DNA of 64,000 nt from Streptomyces coeruleorubidus (GTDB lineage Bacteria > Actinomycetota > Actinomycetes > Streptomycetales > Streptomycetaceae): positions 5,375,001 through 5,439,000 of the forward strand of contig NZ_CP023694.1 in NCBI RefSeq assembly GCF_008705135.1, written 5' to 3'. This document shows, one piece after another, positions 41,692-49,156 of the stretch (position 1 is its first letter; every line of letters starts with the position of its first letter). The position numbers were made by a program, and so were the translations under genes. The notes beneath the pieces were generated by a model. That model worked only from the letters and a program-made list of their open reading frames with translations, searched no databases and was not told the DNA's origin.

Positions 41692-42855
41692 ATGGACGTC
41701 GGGCTCAAGCGCGAGCTGGAGGAGAAGGTCCGCTCCGGTGAGCGGCTGACCCGTGAGGACGGCATCGCGCTCTACGAGTCGGACGACCTGGCCTGGCTCG
41801 GCGGCCTCGCACACGAGGTGCGCACGCGCAAGAACGGCGACGTCGTGCACTTCAACGTCAACCGTCACCTCAACATGACCAACGTGTGCACGGCCTCCTG
41901 CGCGTACTGCTCCTTCCAGCGCAAGCCGGGGGAGAAGGACGCGTACACGATGCGCATCGAGGAGGCCGTCAAGCTCGCGAAGGCGATGGAGGGCGAGAAC
42001 CTCACCGAGCTGCACATCGTCAACGGGCTGCACCCGAACCTGCCGTGGCGCTACTACCCGCGCTCGCTGCGGGAGTTGAAGGCCGCGCTGCCGCACGTCT
42101 CGCTGAAGGCCTTCACGGCGACGGAGATCCACCACTTCGAGACCATCTCCGGGATGAGCGCGTCCGAGATCCTGGACGAGCTGATCGACGCGGGGCTGGA
42201 GTCGCTGACCGGCGGTGGTGCGGAGATCTTCGACTGGGAGGTCCGGCAGCACATCGTGGACCACCGGACCCACTGGGAGGACTGGTCCCGGATCCACCGG
42301 CTCGCGCACGAGAAGGGTCTGAAGACCCCCGCCACGATGCTGTACGGCCACATCGAGGAGCCGCGGCACCGGGTGGATCACGTGCTGCGGCTGCGTGAGC
42401 TGCAGGACGAGACCGGGGGTTTCCAGGTCTTCATTCCGCTGCGGTACCAGCACGACTTCGTCGACGTGCAGGACGGCAAGGTGCGGAATCGCCTTCAGGC
42501 GAGGACCCAGATGGCCACCGGTGCCGAGGCCCTGAAGACCTTCGCGGTGTCGAGGTTGTTGTTCGACAACGTTCCGCACGTCAAGGTGTTCTGGGTCATG
42601 CATGGTGTGCAGACCGCGCAGCTCGCGCTTCAGCACGGCGCCGATGACATGGACGGGTCGGTCGTCGAGTACAAGATCACGCATGACGCGGACAACTTCG
42701 GTACGCCGAACAAGTTGACCCGTGAGGACTTGCTGGATCTCATTCGCGATGCCGGGTTCCGGCCGGTGGAGCGGAATACGCGGTACGAGATCATTCGGGA
42801 GTATGACGGGCCCGACCCGGAGCTGCGTGAAGCGCCGCAGCCGATGCGGGTCTGA
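41692..42855 (+). CDS. mqnE: Aminodeoxyfutalosine synthase MqnE (radical SAM)
   Basis: MqnE joins SAM to 3-[(1-carboxyvinyl)oxy]benzoate, made by MqnA, to give aminodeoxyfutalosine. The 387-residue protein has the 4Fe-4S motif Cys66-x3-Cys70-x2-Cys73 (NVCTASCAYCSF), followed by ELHIVNGLHPNLPWRYY and GGGAEIF. GGAGAAAGG precedes the ATG at 41692. It is followed by a repeat and udgX. No mqnB, mqnC or mqnD is in the window. Confidence 0.94.
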   Translation: MDVGLKRELEEKVRSGERLTREDGIALYESDDLAWLGGLAHEVRTRKNGDVVHFNVNRHLNMTNVCTASCAYCSFQRKPGEKDAYTMRIEEAVKLAKAMEGENLTELHIVNGLHPNLPWRYYPRSLRELKAALPHVSLKAFTATEIHHFETISGMSASEILDELIDAGLESLTGGGAEIFDWEVRQHIVDHRTHWEDWSRIHRLAHEKGLKTPATMLYGHIEEPRHRVDHVLRLRELQDETGGFQVFIPLRYQHDFVDVQDGKVRNRLQARTQMATGAEALKTFAVSRLLFDNVPHVKVFWVMHGVQTAQLALQHGADDMDGSVVEYKITHDADNFGTPNKLTREDLLDLIRDAGFRPVERNTRYEIIREYDGPDPELREAPQPMRV

Positions 42856-42874
42856 TCGCGGGCGCGGGTGTGTG

Positions 42875-42930
42875 GGGGCTGGTCGCGCCCCGCGGCGGAG
42901 CCGCATATCGACAGGGTCCCGCGCCCCTAG
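42875..42930. repeat. Streptomyces dispersed GC-rich intergenic repeat
   Basis: The gap between mqnE and udgX matches a GC-rich element seen between many Streptomyces genes: GGCTGGTCGCGCCCCGCGG, then GGAGCCGCATATCGACAGG and CCCGCGCCCCTA. Recognised from memory of such repeats; a genome search would settle it. Confidence 0.55.
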
Positions 42931-42948
42931 GTGGGGTACCCGGAGGGC

Positions 42949-43599
42949 ATGGTTGCCACCAAGGCGCCTGAGGACGCCTATACCGCTGAACCGTTCGTTC
43001 CCGGTCGCGGTGGGTTGACCGCTCTGCGGCGGGCCGCTGCCGAGTGCCGGGGGTGTCCCTTGCACCGGGATGCCACCCAGACCGTGTTCGGGGACGGGAA
43101 CAAGGACGCTCGCGTCATGCTCGTGGGGGAGCAGCCCGGGGATCAGGAGGACCGGCAGGGGAAGCCGTTCGTCGGGCCCGCCGGGCGGCTCCTGGACCGT
43201 GCGCTGGAGGAGGCGGGGATAGACCCCTCCGAGGCCTACGTCACCAACGCGGTCAAGCACTTCAAGTTCACCCAGGCCGAGCCGCGCAAGCGCCGCATCC
43301 ACAAGGCGCCCACCCTGCGGGAGATGACCGCGTGCGGGCCCTGGCTGGCCGCGGAGCTCGCGGTCGTGGAACCGGAGCTGATCGTCGTCCTGGGCGCCAC
43401 CGCCGGGAAGGCGCTGCTCGGGTCCTCCTTCCGGGTCACGCAGGTGCGCGGCACGGTGCTGGAGGAGGAGATCCACGGCCGGCCGGAGCGGCTGGTGCCT
43501 ACGGTGCACCCGTCGTCGGTGCTGCGGGCGGACGACCGGGAGGCGGCGTACCGGGGGCTGCTGTCGGACCTGAAGGTGGCGGCGCAGGTACTGGCGTAA
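42949..43599 (+). CDS. udgX: Uracil-DNA glycosylase UdgX
   Basis: UdgX removes uracil from single-stranded DNA and becomes covalently attached through a His. The 216-residue protein has the family-4-like Cys ligands (ECRGCPLHRDA), motif A GEQPGDQED, the UdgX-specific loop KRRIH at 114-118 (reactive His118), and HPSSVLR. The ATG at 42949 has GGAGG only two bases upstream; a GTG at 42931 is a possible alternative. Confidence 0.92.
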   Translation: MVATKAPEDAYTAEPFVPGRGGLTALRRAAAECRGCPLHRDATQTVFGDGNKDARVMLVGEQPGDQEDRQGKPFVGPAGRLLDRALEEAGIDPSEAYVTNAVKHFKFTQAEPRKRRIHKAPTLREMTACGPWLAAELAVVEPELIVVLGATAGKALLGSSFRVTQVRGTVLEEEIHGRPERLVPTVHPSSVLRADDREAAYRGLLSDLKVAAQVLA

Positions 43600-43615
43600 T
43601 AGCTACAATCCATCC

Positions 43616-44140
43616 ATGCCCCTTACCTTCACCTTGGATCCCGCCGTCACACCCGACCTGCGCGACGGCATCCTCGACCTGTGGGCCGACGTCTCCAACG
43701 CCGGCGGGGCCGTCGGCTTCGTACCGCCGGTGACACGGGAGGACATCCGTCCCTCGCTGGTGCAGCACTTCGCGCTGATGGCGGAAGGGCGGGTCAGGCT
43801 GCTCGTCGGGCACGACGAGGAGGGGCGGGTCGCGGCGACCGCGTTCCTCACCTTCAACACGCACCACCTGATGACGCACTGGCTGTGGCTGTACACGGTG
43901 ATGGTGCACCCGCGTCATCAGGGCAAGGGCTACGGGCGTGACCTGCTGGCCGCGGCTGCCGACGCGGCCCGTGGCCTCGACGGCATCGAGACGATCCGCC
44001 TCACCTGCCGGGGCGGTGTCGGCCTGGAGCGCTTCTACGAGTCCTGCGGCTACAAGGAGGTCGGCCGCGTCCCCGGCGCGATCCGCGTGGCGCCCGGCGA
44101 CGACCGGGACGACGTCATCATGCTGCTGCCGCTCGCATGA
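43616..44140 (+). CDS. GNAT family N-acetyltransferase
   Basis: A 174-residue acetyltransferase with the acetyl-CoA loop VMVHPRHQGKGYGRDLLAAAADAARG and the late motif VGLERFYESCGYKEVGRVPG. TACAAT at 43604-43609 lies six bases before the ATG, with no ribosome-binding site: leaderless. Substrate is unknown. Confidence 0.88.
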   Translation: MPLTFTLDPAVTPDLRDGILDLWADVSNAGGAVGFVPPVTREDIRPSLVQHFALMAEGRVRLLVGHDEEGRVAATAFLTFNTHHLMTHWLWLYTVMVHPRHQGKGYGRDLLAAAADAARGLDGIETIRLTCRGGVGLERFYESCGYKEVGRVPGAIRVAPGDDRDDVIMLLPLA

Positions 44141-44243
44141 GCCCGCTTCGCACCCCCCTGCAAGATCGGCGCCCCGGCGTGCTTCACTGGACGGTGCCCC
44201 TTTGGGTGCGTTCTGGCCGTTCGAACCGGAAGAGTGGATTGAG

Positions 44244-44549
44244 ATGCTCCGCTACACGCTGATGCGCCTCGGGATCTTCGCAGGCTGCCTCGTGGTCGTC
44301 TGGGGCCTCGTCTACTCCGGCCTCGCCCCGCGCGGCCTCGGCGCCAGCAACGGCCTGTGGATCGTCATGCTCGCCCTGCTGTTCTCCGCGCCGATCAGTT
44401 TCGTCGTGCTGCGCAAGGAGCGGGACCGGGCGTCCGTGCAGATCGTGCAGCGGGTGGACCGGATGAAGGCCAGCATGGAGGCCAACCGCAGCCAGGAGGA
44501 CGACGCCGACGACACCTCCCGGGCGCAGGGCCAGACCCAGGCCTCGTAA
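44244..44549 (+). CDS. DUF4229 membrane protein
   Basis: A 101-residue protein with two spans (MLRYTLMRLGIFAGCLVVVWGLVYSGL and GLWIVMLALLFSAPISFVVL) and a basic, then acidic cytoplasmic tail (RKERDRASVQIVQRVDRMKAS). This matches the actinobacterial DUF4229 family. Role unknown. A terminator follows. Confidence 0.82.
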   Translation: MLRYTLMRLGIFAGCLVVVWGLVYSGLAPRGLGASNGLWIVMLALLFSAPISFVVLRKERDRASVQIVQRVDRMKASMEANRSQEDDADDTSRAQGQTQAS

Positions 44550-44567
44550 AGTCCCGTACAGGCGTAC

Positions 44568-44608
44568 AGCGCCCCGTTTCCGTACTTGCTCGGAAACGGG
44601 GCGCTTTG
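44568..44608 (+). terminator. Terminator after DUF4229 gene
   Basis: A perfect 15-bp stem AGCGCCCCGTTTCCG (44568-44582) and its complement (44591-44605) with an 8-base loop, followed by TTG. Confidence 0.85.
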
Positions 44609-44640
44609 TCATGTGTGGGTGGGTTCGCGTTTCAGCCTGT

Positions 44641-44682
44641 CAAAGCCAGGCTTTGAGGTCCTCAAAGTTCAGGTGTTAAGGT
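44641..44682 (+). promoter_or_regulatory. Promoter with two overlapping palindromes for the leader/symporter
   Basis: CAAAGCC-A-GGCTTTG (44641-44655) and CTTTGAG-GTC-CTCAAAG (44651-44667) are two overlapping perfect inverted repeats. TTGAGG (44653-44658) as -35 and TAAGGT (44677-44682) as -10 are 18 bases apart. The operator therefore overlaps the -35. Transcription would start at or just before the leader-peptide ATG at 44690. Confidence 0.7.
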
Positions 44683-44689
44683 CGGTGTC

Positions 44690-44791
44690 ATGAAGTCAGC
44701 AGTCGCGCCCCCCATGCCCCTGAGCGTTCCGCTCGTGGCGCGCCTGCACGTGGATCTCTGTCGGTGCGCGTCCGCTACCTGTCGTCCCTGA
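44690..44791 (+). CDS. Leaderless Cys-containing leader peptide
   Basis: A 33-residue frame ending VDLCRCASATCRP, with Cys at 24, 26 and 31. The ending matches the RLHVDLCR...CRP pattern of actinobacterial putative leader peptides upstream of sulfur genes. The -10 element ends seven bases before the ATG, so it is leaderless. It lies 62 bases before the symporter gene. By analogy with cysteine-responsive upstream frames in mycobacteria, ribosome stalling at the Cys codons could control the transporter. Confidence 0.75.
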   Translation: MKSAVAPPMPLSVPLVARLHVDLCRCASATCRP

Positions 44792-44853
44792 CGTAACGCA
44801 ACCCCCGTCGTCTCCCACGTCAGTCCCTACGCGTCCCTCAACGGAGCCATTCC

Positions 44854-46155
44854 GTGTCCTCACACACGAAATCCTTCAAGGTGCCCTTCTGGGCCCAGAT
44901 CATCGCCGGTCTCGTCCTGGGTGTGCTGCTCGGCTGGCTCGCCCGCAGCCAGGACCTGTCCTGGCTGGTCACCACCCTGGAGAAGGTCGGTGACACGTTC
45001 ATCGGCCTGCTGAAGCTCGCCGTCGCCCCGCTCGTCTTCTTCGCGATCCTGGTCTCGATCACCAACCTGCGGAAGGTCAACAACGCGGCCCGCCTGGCCT
45101 CGCGCACCCTCCTGTGGTTCATGGCCACGTCGCTGATCGCGGTGAGCATCGGCCTGGTCATCGGCCTGCTCACCAACCCGGGCGCCGGCACCGGTCTCAC
45201 CCCCAAGGACGGTGCGAAGCCTGAGGACACCGGCTCCTGGATCGACTTCCTGACCGGTATCGTGCCGACCGACGTCATCACGCCGTTCACCGAGCTGAAC
45301 GTGTTGCAGATCGTCTTCATGGCCGCCGTCGCCGGTATCGCCGCCCTCCAGCTCGGTGAGAGGGCCCAGCCGATCCTCGCCCTCAGCGAGTCCGTCCTCG
45401 AACTGCTCCAGAAGGCGCTGTGGTGGGTCATCCGGCTCGCCCCGCTCGGCACCGTCGGCCTCATCGGCAACGCCATCGCCACCTACGGCTGGGACCTGAT
45501 CGGCAAGTACGCGACGTTCACCGCCGACATCTACGTCGGCTGCCTGATCGTGCTGTTCGGCGTCTACCCGACGCTGCTCGCGACCGTCGCCAAGGTCAAC
45601 CCGGTCCAGTTCTTCAAGGGCGCCTGGCCCGCGATCCAGCTCGCCTTCGTCTCCCGCTCGTCCGTGGGCACGATGCCGCTCACCCAGAAGGTCACCGAGC
45701 GGCTCGGCGTGCCGAAGGAGTACGCGTCGTTCGCGGTGCCGTTCGGCGCGACGACCAAGATGGACGGCTGCGCCGCGATCTACCCGGCCATCGCCGCGAT
45801 CTTCGTCGCCCAGATCTTCGACATCCAGCTCGGTGTCGGCGACTACCTGCTGATCGCGTTCGTCTCGGTGGTCGGCTCCGCCGCCACCGCCGGTCTCACC
45901 GGCGCGACGGTCATGCTGACCCTCACCCTCTCCACCCTCGGCCTGCCGATGGAGGGCGTGGGCCTGCTCCTCGCGATCGACCCGATCCTCGACATGATCC
46001 GCACCGCGACCAACGTCGCCGGTCAGGCCCTCATCCCGGTCCTGGTCTCCGCCCGCGAGAACCTGCTCGACCGCGAGGCCTACGCCACGGCCGACGGCTC
46101 CTCCCTGGACGAGCGGCGTGAGGCCCGGCCCGAGCAGGTCCCCGCCGCGGCCTGA
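44854..46155 (+). CDS. Dicarboxylate/amino acid:cation symporter (DAACS), possible cystine transporter
   Basis: A 433-residue transporter with about eight spans and two re-entrant loops. The DAACS signatures are the Ser-rich SRSSVGTMPLTQKVTERLG hairpin, ATTKMDGCAAIYP and the VGSAATAGLTG region. The family carries glutamate, aspartate, C4-dicarboxylates or, in TcyP, cystine; the Cys-containing leader peptide upstream favours cystine. The GTG at 44854 has ACGGAG before it. A terminator-like hairpin follows at 46166. Confidence 0.9.
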   Translation: MSSHTKSFKVPFWAQIIAGLVLGVLLGWLARSQDLSWLVTTLEKVGDTFIGLLKLAVAPLVFFAILVSITNLRKVNNAARLASRTLLWFMATSLIAVSIGLVIGLLTNPGAGTGLTPKDGAKPEDTGSWIDFLTGIVPTDVITPFTELNVLQIVFMAAVAGIAALQLGERAQPILALSESVLELLQKALWWVIRLAPLGTVGLIGNAIATYGWDLIGKYATFTADIYVGCLIVLFGVYPTLLATVAKVNPVQFFKGAWPAIQLAFVSRSSVGTMPLTQKVTERLGVPKEYASFAVPFGATTKMDGCAAIYPAIAAIFVAQIFDIQLGVGDYLLIAFVSVVGSAATAGLTGATVMLTLTLSTLGLPMEGVGLLLAIDPILDMIRTATNVAGQALIPVLVSARENLLDREAYATADGSSLDERREARPEQVPAAA

Positions 46156-46165
46156 CGCGCCGATG

Positions 46166-46215
46166 CCCCCCGGTCGGCCCTCCTCCGGTTTCCCGGCCGG
46201 GGGCCGGCCGGGGGG
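46166..46215 (+). terminator. Terminator after the symporter gene
   Basis: Fifteen-base arms 46166-46180 and 46201-46215 are complementary with one G-U pair around a 20-base loop. It ends just before the -10-like TACGCT of the next gene (46220-46225). No T-run. Confidence 0.55.
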
Positions 46216-46232
46216 ACCGTACGCTAAGCGGT

Positions 46233-46922
46233 ATGGGTGCCGTGAAGACCAAGCGGATGCCGCGTGCGGTCCGTGAACAGCAGATGCTGGACGCCGCCGT
46301 GCAGATCTTCGGACAACGGGGGTACATGGCCGCGTCGATGGACGAGATAGCCGAACTCGCGGGCGTGTCCAAGCCGTTGGTCTACCTGTACCTGAACTCC
46401 AAGGAAGACCTCTTCACCGCCTGCATCCGCCGCGAGGCCAAGGCACTCGTCGAGGCCGTGCGGGCCGGTGTCCGGCCCGATGTGCCCGCCGACCGGCAAC
46501 TCTGGGAAGGGCTCGGCGCGTTCTTCGCGCACACCGCGCGCACCCCGGACGCCTGGGCGGTCCTGCACCTCCAGGCCCGTACGCACGGCGAGCCCTTCGC
46601 CTCCGAAGTCGCCGCGATGCGCGAGGAGATCGTTGCGTTCGTGACACAGCTGATCCTCGCCGCCGCACGTGAGGCACACCGCGACCCCGACCTCCCGGAA
46701 CGCGAGGTCGCCGGCCTCGCCGAGGCCCTGGTCGGCGCCGCCGAGTCGCTCGCCGCCTGGGCCAACGCCACCCCGGGCGTCACGTCCCGCCAGGCCGCGG
46801 CCACGATGATGAACTTCGCCTGGGCGGGGCTGGGCGACCTCATGGCGGGGCGGCCCTGGTCACCGCCGGAGGAGCGGGCAGGGACTCAGGCGGAGGAGCA
46901 GGCGGGCGCTCAGGTGGAGTAG
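46233..46922 (+). CDS. TetR/AcrR family regulator
   Basis: A 229-residue regulator with an N-terminal helix-turn-helix (QMLDAAVQIFGQRGYMAASMDEIAELAGVSKPLVYLYLNSKEDLF) and a helical ligand domain. The C-terminal 20 residues are Glu/Gln/Ala/Gly repeats. TACGCT ends seven bases before the ATG with no ribosome-binding site: leaderless. It is convergent with the fatty-acid genes (13-base overlap) and is a candidate binder of the palindromes at 49097-49126. Confidence 0.88.
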   Translation: MGAVKTKRMPRAVREQQMLDAAVQIFGQRGYMAASMDEIAELAGVSKPLVYLYLNSKEDLFTACIRREAKALVEAVRAGVRPDVPADRQLWEGLGAFFAHTARTPDAWAVLHLQARTHGEPFASEVAAMREEIVAFVTQLILAAAREAHRDPDLPEREVAGLAEALVGAAESLAAWANATPGVTSRQAAATMMNFAWAGLGDLMAGRPWSPPEERAGTQAEEQAGAQVE

Positions 46923-47755
46923 AGGTCCCCCGTCAGGTGGAGGCGGTCCTCCCGGCCCCGCAGTTCGAACCGGCCGTCCTGCGCCGCGTACGTCACCGTC
47001 CCGGGCAGCAGGACCGGTGCCCGGAACCGCGCGCGTACGTGGCAGGAGTCCGGCGTGCCGTGTGCGGCGAGGCAGCGGGCGACGGTCCACATGCCGTGGG
47101 CGATGGCCCGGGGGAAGCCGAACAGGCGGGCGGTGAGCGGGTGGAGGTGGATCGGGTTGCGGTCGCCGGACGCCGCCGCGTACCGCCGTCCGACGTCCTC
47201 GGCGAGCCGCCACTCGGCCACGGCCGGCAGCGGCTTGCGCACCTCCTCCCGGGGAGCCCCGGCGGGCCGTCGCGTGCGGTGCCGGGCGAGGTACGTGCTC
47301 CTCGACTCCCATACGACGTCCCCGCCCTCCCGCACCTCGGTGACGACGGTCGCCTCGGTGCCGCGCCGGTGGGGCGCCAACCCTTCGACGTGCACCGTGA
47401 GTTCGTACGCCCCGGTGGCCGGCATCGCCCGGTGCCGGGTGATCGTGATCGACGTGTGGACGAGTCCCAGCAGCGGCAGCGGAAAGTCCCGGCCGCTCAT
47501 CAGCCGCATGGCCAGGGGGAAACCCAGCACGTGCGGATACGTCGGCGGCAGCGCGTCGTCCCCGGTCGGGAACCCGCAGACCCGCTCGTACGCCGCCAGC
47601 CGCGCGAGGTCGACGCGCAGGGCGGGCAGGACGAGCCGGGTGCGCGGGAACTGCGCGTCGGGGGCCGGGCGTTTGAAGGGGGACAGCAGGGCACCGCGCG
47701 CGAGGAGCGGGGCGAGGGAGGGGGATCCGGTGAGGACGAGAGCGGCGTCGGCCAT
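46910..47755 (-). CDS. MaoC-like enoyl/hydroxyacyl dehydratase
   Basis: A 281-residue double-hotdog protein. The second hotdog holds the MaoC hydratase motif YAAASGDRNPIHLHPLTARLFGFPRAIAHGMW; the first (residues 1-150) lacks it. Such proteins hydrate enoyl-CoA or enoyl-ACP in fatty-acid metabolism, as in mycobacterial HadB-like and FAS systems. Its ATG overlaps the upstream SDR stop by one base (TGATG). Confidence 0.85.
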   Translation of the reverse strand: MADAALVLTGSPSLAPLLARGALLSPFKRPAPDAQFPRTRLVLPALRVDLARLAAYERVCGFPTGDDALPPTYPHVLGFPLAMRLMSGRDFPLPLLGLVHTSITITRHRAMPATGAYELTVHVEGLAPHRRGTEATVVTEVREGGDVVWESRSTYLARHRTRRPAGAPREEVRKPLPAVAEWRLAEDVGRRYAAASGDRNPIHLHPLTARLFGFPRAIAHGMWTVARCLAAHGTPDSCHVRARFRAPVLLPGTVTYAAQDGRFELRGREDRLHLTGDLYST

Positions 47756-49062
47756 CACGCCCCCAGCAGGCTCTGGCCGCATACGCGTACGACCTGCCCG
47801 TTGACCGCGCCCGAGGCCGGGTGCGCGAGCCAGGCGGTGGTCTCGGCGACATCGGCCGGCAGACCGCCCTGCGCGAGGGAGTTCATGCGGCGGCCCGCCT
47901 CGCGGATGAACAGCGGGACGGCGGCCGTCATCTTCGTCTCGATGAAGCCCGGCGCGACCGCGTTGACCGTCACCCCGTGCTCGGCGAGCGCGCGCGGCGC
48001 GAGGGAGCGGACCAGGCCGACGATGCCCGCCTTGCTCGCCCCGTAGTTGGTCTGGCCCGCGTTGCCGGCGATGCCCGCGATCGAGGCGGTCGCCACGATC
48101 CGGCCGCCCCGGTTCAGCGTCCCCGCCTTCAGCAGCGCGTCCGTCGTGCGCAGCACGCTCGCCAGGTTCACCTCCAGCACCGGCATCCAGCGCTCGGCGG
48201 GCATGTTCACCAGTCGCCGGTCGCGCGTGATGCCCGCGTTGTGGATCAGCAGGTCCAGGCCGTCCGGCAGGGCCTCGGCGATCCGCGCGCCCGCGTCGGC
48301 GGCCGTGATGTCGAGGAGCAGCGCGGTGCCGCCGAGCCGGTCGGCGACGCGCCGGGCGTCCTGCCCGGCCTGCGGCACGTCGAGGACGACGACCCGGGCC
48401 CCGTCCCGGGCGAGCGTCTCGGCGACGGCCTCGCCGATGCCGCGCGCGGCACCGGTGACCAGGGCGGTGCGGCCGGCCAGGGGGCGGTCCCGGTCGACGG
48501 GCGTGGCGGCTTCCTCTCCCGCCCCGACCTCGATCACCTGGCCGCTCACATACGCCGACTTGGGCGACAGCAGGAAGCGGAGGGTGGATTCCGCGGCCGG
48601 TGCGTCCGTGAGCCGGACCAGGTTCACGGTCCTGCCCCGGCCGATCTCCTTGCCCAGGGAGCGCGTGAAGCCCTCCAGGGCCTGCTGGGCGGCGGCCTGG
48701 TGATGGTCGGCGGGGTCGAGCGGCGCGCCGAGCAGGACCACCCTTCCGCTCGCGGTGACCGACCGTACGACGGGGTGCAGGGCCGCGTGCACCTCGGCGA
48801 GCCCCTCGACGTCCCGCACCCCGCTCGCGTCCAGCACGACGGCCGCCGCCCGGCCGGACCCGGCCGGGCCGATCCCCGTACGGGCGAGGACCGGGGCGAG
48901 GTCGAGGCCGGACCTGCCGGCGGTGAGGTGGCGGAGGCCGCCGTCGAGAGCGGGCCGCTCGGGGGACCAGCGGGTCAGCGCCGCCGGCTGGGGCAGGCCG
49001 AGCCGACGGGTGAGGAAGCGGCCGGGCCCGGTGGCGGTGAAGCTCAGATAGCGGTCGGCCAT
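47755..49062 (-). CDS. Two-domain 3-oxoacyl-ACP reductase (FabG4-like)
   Basis: A 435-residue high-molecular-weight FabG. The N-terminal half (1-190) is a degenerate Rossmann fold; the C-terminal half is an active SDR with TGAARGIG, HNAGI, Ser in ATASIAG and YGASK. It reduces 3-oxoacyl thioesters, as FabG4 of mycobacteria does. It forms an operon with the MaoC-like gene and is divergent from a thiolase, giving three steps of a fatty acyl cycle. Confidence 0.9.
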   Translation of the reverse strand: MADRYLSFTATGPGRFLTRRLGLPQPAALTRWSPERPALDGGLRHLTAGRSGLDLAPVLARTGIGPAGSGRAAAVVLDASGVRDVEGLAEVHAALHPVVRSVTASGRVVLLGAPLDPADHHQAAAQQALEGFTRSLGKEIGRGRTVNLVRLTDAPAAESTLRFLLSPKSAYVSGQVIEVGAGEEAATPVDRDRPLAGRTALVTGAARGIGEAVAETLARDGARVVVLDVPQAGQDARRVADRLGGTALLLDITAADAGARIAEALPDGLDLLIHNAGITRDRRLVNMPAERWMPVLEVNLASVLRTTDALLKAGTLNRGGRIVATASIAGIAGNAGQTNYGASKAGIVGLVRSLAPRALAEHGVTVNAVAPGFIETKMTAAVPLFIREAGRRMNSLAQGGLPADVAETTAWLAHPASGAVNGQVVRVCGQSLLGA

Positions 49063-49096
49063 GGCGACTCCCAGCTCGGATGACTGCTCACACTTG

Positions 49097-49126
49097 CTTA
49101 CTCTGGAGTAAGGTTACCGTAGGTAA
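49097..49126. promoter_or_regulatory. Two palindromes between fabG-like gene and thiolase
   Basis: CTTACTC-TG-GAGTAAG (49097-49112) and TTACC-GTA-GGTAA (49114-49126) are perfect inverted repeats lying side by side in the 94-base divergent gap. They fit a TetR-type fatty-acid repressor. TACCGGCAGTAA before the acyl-CoA ligase (about 50562-50573) is similar but weaker. Confidence 0.65.
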
Positions 49127-49156
49127 GGCTACGTCACAGACGAGGAGCGGGTCGAG

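Noticed and set aside
42931..42949. UdgX starting at the GTG at 42931.
   Set aside because: It adds six residues (VGYPEG) from the repeat flank without a ribosome-binding site; kept only as an alternative.
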